A stretch of DNA of 22,461 nucleotides from the IMG/VR virus record IMGVR_UViG_3300021957_000343, positions 1 to 22,461 of that record, one strand, 5' to 3'. The notes beneath the pieces were generated by a model, which searched no databases, was not told the origin of the DNA, and worked only from the letters and a program-made list of their open reading frames with translations. Of the stretch, positions 16,211 to 22,461 are shown in pieces. Every line of letters begins with the position of its first letter. Positions within the stretch are counted from its first letter, which is position 1. The stretch comes from a virus. A program made the translations under genes and the position numbers.

Positions 16211-16942
16211 TTATAAATTAGTTTGATTTTGTTGTTGGTCTTCTATTTGTCCAAATTGAAACACGTCAGCTTCTCTAATTGATATTCCTGCGTATTGCAA
16301 TATCTTAGCTACTAAATTATTTGAATCATCAATAGGCAATTCAAAGTCTTGGTAATCCGCTTGTGTTTGGTCAAACAATGGTTCACCTCCATATAACGTT
16401 ACATAAGTCCATTTAGGGTCTAAAGGATATCTTATGTACTGAGCTTGAATGTCATTTACTCCATTAAATGTATTTGGATAAATTGTTATTTCATCTGCTT
16501 CTTGAGTATAAGCAGGGAACGTGTTAGATGGAGACGTAAGAAGCGAACTGTTTAACATAGTAATTTTACTATGAGTTACTTTTTCAGCTTCACCTTTTAA
16601 TGTACCTCCAGAAAAACACAATACTTTATTTAGTAAATAATAATCAGAACCTGTTGTAGATGCTGAAGGAACATAATAAACGTTTTGAGTTTTTTGAGTA
16701 AGGAATGATGTGATTGAAAAAGTGTCTATAACTTCTTCATATCCCTTTTTAATATCAGCATATCCCGTTCCAGATATTCTTGCATTCTCTTCATTAATTT
16801 GCTGATTATATCTTATGAAATATTCGTCAAATATATCTAACTGAGCTTGTTTAGCAAATAAATTAAAATCACCAGGAGATATATATCCGTAGTTATTTTT
16901 ATTGATAATAGCAAGGACAGTATTTCTTACAGAATTTATCAT
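16211..16942 (-). CDS. Tail ring / neck protein candidate
   Basis: The 243-aa product has an N-terminal helical part (INKNNYGYISPGDFNLFAKQ, then AQLDIFDEYFIRYNQ and GTGYADIKKGYEEVID). From memory this is a common signature of small neck or ring proteins in Bacteroidota podoviruses. The remainder is beta-rich (ITIYPNTFN, AQYIRYPLDPKWTYV). No catalytic motif is visible. It is the first gene of the three-gene tail unit. A TATCTTTG box lies 15 bases upstream and a terminator for the previous unit lies just before that. Confidence 0.78.
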   Translation of the reverse strand: MINSVRNTVLAIINKNNYGYISPGDFNLFAKQAQLDIFDEYFIRYNQQINEENARISGTGYADIKKGYEEVIDTFSITSFLTQKTQNVYYVPSASTTGSDYYLLNKVLCFSGGTLKGEAEKVTHSKITMLNSSLLTSPSNTFPAYTQEADEITIYPNTFNGVNDIQAQYIRYPLDPKWTYVTLYGGEPLFDQTQADYQDFELPIDDSNNLVAKILQYAGISIREADVFQFGQIEDQQQNQTNL

Positions 16943-16957
16943 TTGAAAATCTTTTTA

Positions 16958-16965
16958 CAAAGATA
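16958..16965 (-). promoter_or_regulatory. -7 box (TATCTTTG) before the tail-gene unit
   Basis: The minus strand reads GTATCTTTGT, 15 bases before the ATG at 16942 and 12 bases beyond the terminator hairpin. The placement directly after a terminator makes a real promoter plausible. A -33 element would fall within the hairpin; no TTG is evident there. Confidence 0.55.
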
Positions 16966-16977
16966 CATAAAATAAAA

Positions 16978-17000
16978 AAGCACCTAGGAATTAGGTGCTT
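16978..17000 (-). terminator. Rho-independent terminator after the 93-aa gene
   Basis: A perfect 9-bp stem (16978-16986 pairing with 16992-17000, AAGCACCTA with TAGGTGCTT) closes a 5-base loop. On the minus strand it is followed by a T-run continuing from the stem. It lies 35 bases after the stop of the 93-aa gene and before the tail-unit promoter. Confidence 0.85.
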
Positions 17001-17035
17001 TCTCGCTGTCGATAGTAAAGGAAGGATTAAATCTT

Positions 17036-17317
17036 TTATGCGACTGCAATTCCACTTACTGCATAAGGTAGGTTATCTACATTATACGATGGGTTTGTCC
17101 ATGAAGTAGTTAATGCTGCTACTACTGCATCTTGAATTGCATCTCTTTGCGTTTCATCTCCTGCACCTGCTGTTGCATGAGTAATCGTAGTTACTTTTCC
17201 ACCACCATAAGCAATTGTTACTGTAGTAGTAGATGCTTGCTCTATTAACACAATATCACTAATAGCTACCAATTGGTATTGCTCATTAGTTACTGGAATA
17301 TTTAAAAATTTTGTCAT
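17036..17317 (-). CDS. Small hypothetical structural protein (93 aa)
   Basis: The product starts MTKFLNIPVTNEQYQLVAIS. It is Thr, Ala and Val-rich with a central YGGGKVTTITHATAG and no Cys, so it is probably a small beta-rich domain. From memory, short proteins of this type with the same FLNIPVT start and GGGKVTTITHATA core occur near the capsid genes of many aquatic phages, but I know of no function. It sits between head and neck genes and is followed by a strong terminator, so it may be produced at high copy, for example as a decoration or minor head protein (inference). Confidence 0.75.
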   Translation of the reverse strand: MTKFLNIPVTNEQYQLVAISDIVLIEQASTTTVTIAYGGGKVTTITHATAGAGDETQRDAIQDAVVAALTTSWTNPSYNVDNLPYAVSGIAVA

Positions 17318-17348
17318 TGTAAAAAAATTAATAGTTAAACTTAAAGCA

Positions 17349-17356
17349 CAAAGTTA
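17349..17356 (-). promoter_or_regulatory. -7 box (TAACTTTG) overlapping the stop of the 267-aa gene
   Basis: The minus strand reads CGTAACTTTGTG. The TAA of the box is also the stop codon of the 267-aa gene (17354-17356). It lies 31 bases before the ATG at 17317. The extended match with the box at 20896 (CGTAACTTTG) supports it. Confidence 0.5.
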
Positions 17357-18157
17357 CGAATTTTTTGCTAACGCTTTTAAATGTTTAAAAGACTCTAAAC
17401 CATCATCACTTTGAAAGTAAGAACCTATTATAAATAAAGGGTCTTCACCGTATGGTATATTACACATTTTCTTTTTATTTGAATCTGTGTTAAACCACAC
17501 CTCTTTCTTATTGTTTCTTAACTGTATTAGATTTTTATCTAAAATGTTTTGAATATCAGCATTAAATTTAAGAGCTGGGTCTTTTAATAAATTCATAAAA
17601 CCACCAGGGTTTTGTTTTGCAAATATTAATATATCCCTTCTTAATTCAGCTGTTGTAACTTTTGATACATCATTCTGAAATAAAACTCTAGCTACGTTTT
17701 CAACTTGTTCAACTGTTAGCTGTCTTGCTTCAATTAAAGCATCGACTTCTAAATTTAAGTCTTCAACTAATTCAGCAGCTTCTTTTGCTTTGTTGACTTC
17801 CACAAATATTCTTCCTTTCCCTGGATGTAAATCCATGAACTTTTGAAGTACCTGATTATTCTTTGGCACGTGTAAGAATCCATCTTCAAATACAATTGGC
17901 TCAACAATAGCGTTATCATCTTGCTCATCTTGAAATGGAGAGTTTTGGTTTCTTGCATATCTAAGAGGCCTATTAAGACCTGTGTCCTCATCAAAGTGTA
18001 ACAGCGGAAACCTTGTTGTATGCCTTGATGCTAATATCAAAGATAAGGGAGCTGTTTCTCTTGTAAGTTTATATTGTTTATCTACGAACTTTGGAGTAGA
18101 TTTTTTGGGAGTAATTTTAACTGTGTCCATATTAGGACTTGTCTTTTCTTTTTTCAT
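17354..18157 (-). CDS. Hypothetical head-associated protein (267 aa)
   Basis: The product has a basic, Lys/Thr/Pro-rich N-terminus (1-30). A short beta-type region follows (about 30-110, ending NNQVLQKFMDLHPGKGRIFV), then a charged helical region (115-200) and a C-terminal part with KKEVWFNTDSNKKKMCNIPY. I do not recognise a named family and see no catalytic motif. Its place immediately after the major capsid gene and before the neck genes suggests a minor or auxiliary capsid protein, or a completion factor. The leader before its ATG is the AT-rich element shared with the scaffold gene. No TAnnTTTG box is seen, so it may depend on read-through past the capsid terminator. Confidence 0.78.
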   Translation of the reverse strand: MKKEKTSPNMDTVKITPKKSTPKFVDKQYKLTRETAPLSLILASRHTTRFPLLHFDEDTGLNRPLRYARNQNSPFQDEQDDNAIVEPIVFEDGFLHVPKNNQVLQKFMDLHPGKGRIFVEVNKAKEAAELVEDLNLEVDALIEARQLTVEQVENVARVLFQNDVSKVTTAELRRDILIFAKQNPGGFMNLLKDPALKFNADIQNILDKNLIQLRNNKKEVWFNTDSNKKKMCNIPYGEDPLFIIGSYFQSDDGLESFKHLKALAKNS

Positions 18158-18175
18158 TTGATTTAATTTAATTTA
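18155..18175 (-). promoter_or_regulatory. Shared AT-rich translation leader before the 267-aa gene
   Basis: On the minus strand the sequence ending in this ATG is AAATTAAATTAAATCAAATG. It is identical over 21 bases to the leader of the scaffold gene (20871-20891), and its last ten bases also precede the dioxygenase ATG (7251-7260). It has no Shine-Dalgarno. Such A-rich initiation regions are usual in Bacteroidota, but the long identity is not. Confidence 0.55.
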
Positions 18176-18181
18176 AAATTT

Positions 18182-18209
18182 AAAAAAGGGGCACATTGCT
18201 GTACCCCTT
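18182..18209 (-). terminator. Rho-independent terminator after the major capsid gene
   Basis: AAGGGG (18186-18191) pairs with CCCCTT (18204-18209), with AC/GT extending the stem past one mismatch and a 6-base loop. On the minus strand the stem runs into TTTTTT (18182-18187). It begins 12 bases after the capsid stop codon. It would stabilise or end the abundant capsid mRNA and limit expression of downstream genes. Confidence 0.8.
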
Positions 18210-18220
18210 GTAATTAAGTA

Positions 18221-19678
18221 TTAGTCTTGGAATAAGAAGAAGTTGTTTGCACCTAAAGTACATACAGCTCTCTCAGACAAGAAGTTTACTTGCATGTTAT
18301 CGATATCTGACGTTGCAGCACCACCAGCAGAACCAGTAATCCAAGTCTTATATCTTCTGTCTTCAGTTTCTGAAGCTCTATATCTAACATGTAAGAAAGG
18401 TCTCTTAGCGTTTTTACCAAGAATTTGGTCATAAACACTTGTAGAACCAGCTGGAACTAATAGTCCATTGATTTTACCTGAACCTGCACCTGATGGTAAA
18501 CCACCTCTCATTGTAGGGTCGTTTAAATATTTCCAATCAGTCTTATAGAAATCGTATCCTCTTCTGAATCCAGAGAATCCTAAGTTCAATGCCATTTCTT
18601 CGTCATTGTCAAATAGACCGTAAGAAGTACCACCCGCTCCGTAAGAGTTTTGAGCAGCTAACATATCGTCCATATCAAAAATGAATTGTCTGTTTGCAAA
18701 AATTACATTTTCTTCAATAGCTCCTTGTTTGTCTAATCTACTAATGATTGAATCGAAGTCTGCTAAGGTAGTTGGATTACCACCGTCCCAGATGTTTCCT
18801 CTTTGAGAAACTGCATAGAAAATACCGTCTGACCCAGCACCTGGGTTAGCAGCACCACCTGCGCTTCCTAAGATTGCAGCAGCTCCAGAGTTTTGCTCTG
18901 CAGGTACAGCTTCAATCATAGCTGTTTCTAAATAGTCATCGAATCTTAATCTTGTTTCGTGCTCAGATTTTAAGTACCAAAGGTAACCAGTAGCACCATC
19001 TTCAGTAGTAACTTCTACCCATCCGATTTGAGCCATATCAGAACCAGCTACGTTATACGTATCTTTAATAATGATTGGTTTGTTATCGAAGATAAAGTCA
19101 TTAGCTTCTAATGAACCTACCATACCTGCTGTTCCTTTTTTAAATTCTGAACCGTAAATAAACACTGTAACATCTGCGTTACCTGCTCCAGTACCTGAAG
19201 TTACTAAACCACCTGCTTCATAAAAGTCAGCTGTGAACTGTCCTTTACCACCACCGGCATTGTTTACTGCACTTACAACTGCTTTGTTAAGACCTGAACC
19301 ATCGTTTTGAACAATCACTACTGTTTGTCCTACTCTGATTACTTGCTCAGCAGTCGCTGGGTCGATTGCATCGTTTACCTGAAATATAGCTTGGTCTTGA
19401 CCTGCTGCTACTGCAGTACCTACTTGTGTATATTTCGTGTGTAACCTACCTTGTTCAGCCCATTTGATAAGGTCTGAGTTTGTAGGCATTTCCGCTCCTA
19501 CCATTCTTAAGAATGAAGAAATCGTTCTATTACCGTATCTTTCAAATTCTTTTTCATACGTATCAGGAAGATACTGATTTAAGAAATCAAAATTTACAAT
19601 ATAGTTTTGGGCTGTTGGAGTTCTTTCTGAACTCGGAGTCAACGCGAATGTTGGCGTTGCTTTTACTTGTCCTGCCAT
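18221..19678 (-). CDS. Major capsid protein (probable HK97 fold)
   Basis: The 485-aa product starts MAGQVKATPTFALTPSSERT and has FLNQYLPDTYEKEFERYGNR with FLRMVGAEMPTNSDLIKW behind it. From memory this N-terminal pattern is typical of major capsid proteins of crAss-like and related Bacteroidota phages. The rest is Gly, Ala and Asp-rich with alternating helix and beta segments (LKSEHETRLRFDDYLETAMI, WDGGNPTTLADFDSIISRLD), compatible with an HK97-type shell protein. No Cys outside one near the C-terminus (CTLG) is visible. Codons are the most GC-rich of the window, as expected for the most highly expressed phage gene. It follows the scaffold candidate by 22 bases and has its own downstream terminator. 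Confidence 0.9.
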   Translation of the reverse strand: MAGQVKATPTFALTPSSERTPTAQNYIVNFDFLNQYLPDTYEKEFERYGNRTISSFLRMVGAEMPTNSDLIKWAEQGRLHTKYTQVGTAVAAGQDQAIFQVNDAIDPATAEQVIRVGQTVVIVQNDGSGLNKAVVSAVNNAGGGKGQFTADFYEAGGLVTSGTGAGNADVTVFIYGSEFKKGTAGMVGSLEANDFIFDNKPIIIKDTYNVAGSDMAQIGWVEVTTEDGATGYLWYLKSEHETRLRFDDYLETAMIEAVPAEQNSGAAAILGSAGGAANPGAGSDGIFYAVSQRGNIWDGGNPTTLADFDSIISRLDKQGAIEENVIFANRQFIFDMDDMLAAQNSYGAGGTSYGLFDNDEEMALNLGFSGFRRGYDFYKTDWKYLNDPTMRGGLPSGAGSGKINGLLVPAGSTSVYDQILGKNAKRPFLHVRYRASETEDRRYKTWITGSAGGAATSDIDNMQVNFLSERAVCTLGANNFFLFQD

Positions 19679-19700
19679 GTTATATTATTTTAAATTATTA

Positions 19701-20873
19701 TTACGTTTTTTTTATACTCTTAATTCGCAGTCCTTTGCTCGAAGGCTGAGAAACTGCTTTCACTTGAAAACCTGATTTGACAGAAACTTCTGGTGCACTA
19801 CGCTCAGTCATATTGACATTTTTTGTTTTACGCATTACATCATCTGTTGCCTGGGATTTACCCTGTTCATAGAAGAACTGAGCAAACTTCTCAGGATTCA
19901 TTGCAATTGCTAAAGATTTATGGTATCCTTCTGCATCTTTAATAAAACCACTAGAATCCAAATATTTATTTACAAAATTAAGTGGAGTCTCTTGAGCTTT
20001 TCTAAGTTCAGAAGCACTACCTGGGGAATACACTATTTCATTTTCTCCTATATTGAATTTAAAACCTTTAAATTCGGAGCTGAATACCTCGTCGCTTTTT
20101 TTAACGAACCATTCTCTTTTCTGAACAGCATCATTCTGTTGAGCTTTAGCTGACTCTAAATATTGCCTATACTCTATAAGTTCTTCATTATTAGCAGTGG
20201 CAGAACTTTCCCTTGACTCAAGGGGCTGTTTGTATTGTTCCTGCTGTTGTTTTAAAAACCTTTTAGCTTTAGCAATCTCTTTTTTCTTTGCTAGTTTTAT
20301 TTTTTTAATTTCATTTGGTTCATGAACTTCTTCGTCATAAACAAAATCTTCCATTAACATATCTATATCTTCAGAGTCTAAACCTTCTTCAGTTATAGAA
20401 TAATATTCACGTAGCAAAGCGTCTGGACTTAAATCAGTGTAATCTCTTTGCAGTTTTGCAAAGTCATTAAAACCACGTCCAGTTTCTTTTTTATACTTTA
20501 GGTAAGCAGCAACGTCTTCAGGAAGCGGTTCGCTTTCTTTACGTTCACTAACCAAATCATCAATTGAATTGATTTCCTTACCGTATCTTTTTCCAATATA
20601 TGAAAGAACTTCATCTTCATTCAATTCAGGTGGAGTCTGTGTTTGTGGAGGTTGTTCTTCAACAACTTCTTCTACAGGTTTCTCCTCCTGTACATTTTCT
20701 GTTTCTTCTTTTACTTCAACTTCTTGCTGTGGCTGTTCTTCAACCTTTACTTCAGTTGTTTCGACTTGCTCAGTTTGTGACTGAGTTTTCTCCTCATGCT
20801 TATCAAGGAGTTCTTGTTCTATTTGTTGAGACGACTTTTCTTCAGCCGTTACTTCTCTTACTTTAATATCCAT
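19701..20873 (-). CDS. Capsid scaffolding protein candidate
   Basis: The 390-aa product lies between portal and capsid genes, the classic scaffold position. Residues about 8-90 are strongly acidic and low-complexity (Glu, Gln, Val, Pro). The middle (90-290) is highly charged and helical, with a Lys/Gln-rich coiled-coil-like stretch around KKEIAKAKRFLKQQQEQYKQ. The C-terminal 60 residues are basic (RIKSIKKT at the end), which is how scaffolds usually contact the capsid inner face. No protease Ser/His motif is visible, so a separate maturation protease, if any, is outside the window. It carries a TAACTTTG box 22 bases upstream and the shared AT-rich leader. Confidence 0.8.
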   Translation of the reverse strand: MDIKVREVTAEEKSSQQIEQELLDKHEEKTQSQTEQVETTEVKVEEQPQQEVEVKEETENVQEEKPVEEVVEEQPPQTQTPPELNEDEVLSYIGKRYGKEINSIDDLVSERKESEPLPEDVAAYLKYKKETGRGFNDFAKLQRDYTDLSPDALLREYYSITEEGLDSEDIDMLMEDFVYDEEVHEPNEIKKIKLAKKKEIAKAKRFLKQQQEQYKQPLESRESSATANNEELIEYRQYLESAKAQQNDAVQKREWFVKKSDEVFSSEFKGFKFNIGENEIVYSPGSASELRKAQETPLNFVNKYLDSSGFIKDAEGYHKSLAIAMNPEKFAQFFYEQGKSQATDDVMRKTKNVNMTERSAPEVSVKSGFQVKAVSQPSSKGLRIKSIKKT

Positions 20874-20891
20874 TTGATTTAATTTAATTTA
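20871..20891 (-). promoter_or_regulatory. Shared AT-rich translation leader before the scaffold gene
   Basis: These 21 bases, including the ATG, are identical to 18155-18175. Five bases separate the element from the -7 box at 20896-20903, so transcription probably starts inside or just before the repeated leader. Confidence 0.55.
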
Positions 20892-20895
20892 GTTG

Positions 20896-20903
20896 CAAAG
20901 TTA
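20896..20903 (-). promoter_or_regulatory. -7 box (TAACTTTG) before the scaffold gene
   Basis: The minus strand reads GCGTAACTTTGC, 22 bases before the ATG at 20873 and 18 bases after the portal stop. It fits TAnnTTTG and shares CGTAACTTTG with the box at 17349. No -33 TTG is seen at a standard distance. Confidence 0.55.
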
Positions 20904-20920
20904 CGCAAAATATAAACATA

Positions 20921-22461
20921 TTATCTTGGTTCAAATTCAGCTAAATCAAATCCATCCAATGTGTCTTCGTTAGACTCAAAGTTTTTCGGAGGTAAATTAT
21001 TTTTACGCTGATTTATTAATTCAGATTGTTGTGTATTTTGCTGACTTATTCTGTTACTTTTCGCTTGCTCCTTCTCATCCTCTCTAGTAGATATTTGCTG
21101 CTGTGTCATTCCTTGAAGCTGTAAATTATAGTTAAACTCCTGTTGCATTAACTGAGCTTTTAATTGTGCTTCCGCTTTTTGCTTTTCTATTTCAAACGCA
21201 ACATCAGCTTGTCTATACTTCATTTTAGCTTGCGTTTCCATTTCAATCTTTTGCATCGCAGTTTGTGCAGCCATTTGTTGAGACTGTAATTGTTGTTGTG
21301 AGACCATTGCTTGCTTTTGCATCTCTCTCTTTTCATCAGCTTCTTGCTTAGCTTTACGTTTTACTTTAAGTAATTGGTTGGCAAGTTTAAGATTTTTAAT
21401 CTCACGTATATCAATAGCATCTTCAAGATTGATATCGCCTTTTGATAATGCCATTTGAATATTCTGCTCAAGCATAGCTTTTTGTTCTTCATCTGGAGAC
21501 AACTCAATAAAGACTCCAAAGTCATATATGTATAAATCAGATATTTCTCCAAGTATACTAACATTGTATTTTCCTATTTTATTTATAAAGTCATCTTTGA
21601 AATCAGAGTATTCTAAAATATCCGCTACCCTATAAGTTAAAGCTTCCGCTAACGTTCTATATATGTAAAGACTTCCATCTAATATATGGCGAGTAGCGGT
21701 ATTAGAACTTAATGATGCTAACTTTTGAACGCCTACTAAAGCATCAGAGTTGGCAATTGTACCGTCTCTCGCTTCATTTAAGCCTGTTACAGCTCGAATC
21801 ATATCTAAGTAATGGTTAAGATTACCTATAAGCATTTGTGCCTTAGAAGCTCCTGAGTTGCTTGTAAGCTGTTGTATGGGAATTTTACCTTGATTATAAT
21901 CTCCTTCTTGCGTATAGCTTCTACCAATAACCGAACCTGTTTGGAAATAAAGTCTTAATGCGTCTTCTGGATTATATGCCGCTCCTGTTCCTAAATCAAC
22001 TTCGTTTAAACCATCTGCGTCTATATACACCCCATCAGGAACTGTTCTAGCTATAACCTGTTGTAGTTTTAAATGAGTCATCTGAATTAAATCAGCGTAA
22101 GGTATCATTCTTCTTACTAATGACTCAATAACTCCTTTATACATTCTTGGAGCTACAGCCACATAATTAGGTATTGCATGTTGAGATGAAGACTTAGGTC
22201 TTACCATGTTTTTAGCAAGCTCCCACTTTAACACTATGTTTGTTCCCATCACCATAACACCGTCATACCACACATCAATAGTTTTTTCTACTTTCTCGAA
22301 ATTGTTTTCTTCCATCATGTCTACTGGAGGATTGAAAGTGTCTTCCTTTTCAATCATTTTAATATTACCATTGTCATTAACTTTTTTCTTATAAACCATC
22401 TTCTTTGTGGTTTTATAATTAAAATACATTAATGTACAAGTGTCACGATAGAATATATCAT
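20921..22461 (-). CDS. Portal protein, N-terminus cut by window edge
   Basis: The frame is open to the right edge. Ten further codons (DIFYRDTCTL) precede the first Met at 22429, so the true start is probably outside; portals of this type are usually longer than 502 residues. Counting from that Met, VLKWELAKNMVRPKS (66-80), PNYVAVAPRMYKG (87-99), PDGVYIDADGLNEVDLG (131-147), TGSVIGRSYTQ (164-174) and TGLNEARDG (215-223) match, from memory, portal proteins of crAss-like and related Bacteroidota phages. The C-terminal part (about 350-470) is a Gln/Lys/Glu-rich coiled-coil-like helix, followed by an acidic tail. It forms the ring at the capsid vertex through which DNA is packaged. The terminase, usually upstream, is not in view. 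Confidence 0.87.
   Translation of the reverse strand, partial: DIFYRDTCTLMYFNYKTTKKMVYKKKVNDNGNIKMIEKEDTFNPPVDMMEENNFEKVEKTIDVWYDGVMVMGTNIVLKWELAKNMVRPKSSSQHAIPNYVAVAPRMYKGVIESLVRRMIPYADLIQMTHLKLQQVIARTVPDGVYIDADGLNEVDLGTGAAYNPEDALRLYFQTGSVIGRSYTQEGDYNQGKIPIQQLTSNSGASKAQMLIGNLNHYLDMIRAVTGLNEARDGTIANSDALVGVQKLASLSSNTATRHILDGSLYIYRTLAEALTYRVADILEYSDFKDDFINKIGKYNVSILGEISDLYIYDFGVFIELSPDEEQKAMLEQNIQMALSKGDINLEDAIDIREIKNLKLANQLLKVKRKAKQEADEKREMQKQAMVSQQQLQSQQMAAQTAMQKIEMETQAKMKYRQADVAFEIEKQKAEAQLKAQLMQQEFNYNLQLQGMTQQQISTREDEKEQAKSNRISQQNTQQSELINQRKNNLPPKNFESNEDTLDGFDLAEFEPR

Noticed and set aside
1-22461. tRNA genes, insertion sequences and integrase attachment sites
   Set aside because: I looked for cloverleaf-like sequences, transposase motifs and flanking direct or inverted repeats and found none that I could support.

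Overview
This 22.5-kb AT-rich window looks like the virion-structure region of a tailed phage of a Bacteroidota host. Every supported gene lies on the minus strand, so transcription runs from high to low coordinates. The order (portal, scaffold-like acidic protein, major capsid protein, small head proteins, two ring/connector-like proteins, one very large tail protein) is that of a short-tailed phage. From memory of the families, several proteins resemble those of crAss-like and other Bacteroidota podoviruses. Host assignment is also supported by TAnnTTTG-type -7 boxes just upstream of several start codons and by A/T-rich leaders without a Shine-Dalgarno sequence, both Bacteroidota habits.

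Layout from right to left: portal cut by the window edge (20921-22461), scaffold candidate (19701-20873), major capsid protein (18221-19678) followed by a hairpin terminator, a 267-aa structural candidate, a 93-aa small protein followed by a second terminator, then a tight run of three genes for 243, 306 and 1640 aa that should form the neck and tail (10364-16942). Next comes a 1010-aa protein made of repeated Cys-rich modules strung on Val-Pro/Thr-Pro linkers (7307-10339). Behind it sits a four-gene cassette with overlapping or abutting ends (3287-7253): a double 2-oxoglutarate/Fe(II) dioxygenase whose first half resembles prolyl 4-hydroxylase, a dTDP-glucose 4,6-dehydratase-like enzyme and two probable glycosyltransferases. 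A second modular protein (1456-3240), an Ala/Gln-rich possible internal virion protein (627-1424) and a partial gene (1-617) close the window. No gap between genes exceeds about 95 bases.

The most unusual feature is the pairing of a proline-hydroxylase-like enzyme and sugar genes with flanking virion proteins rich in alternating X-Pro dipeptides. I propose, as inference only, that the phage hydroxylates and glycosylates its own Pro/Thr-rich linkers, in the manner of plant arabinogalactan glycomodules. The same four-Cys module (C-x25-28-C-x21-23-C-x2-C) occurs five times in the 1010-aa protein and once in the 594-aa protein, with a diverged relative at the end of the 1640-aa protein, which points to module shuffling among virion proteins.
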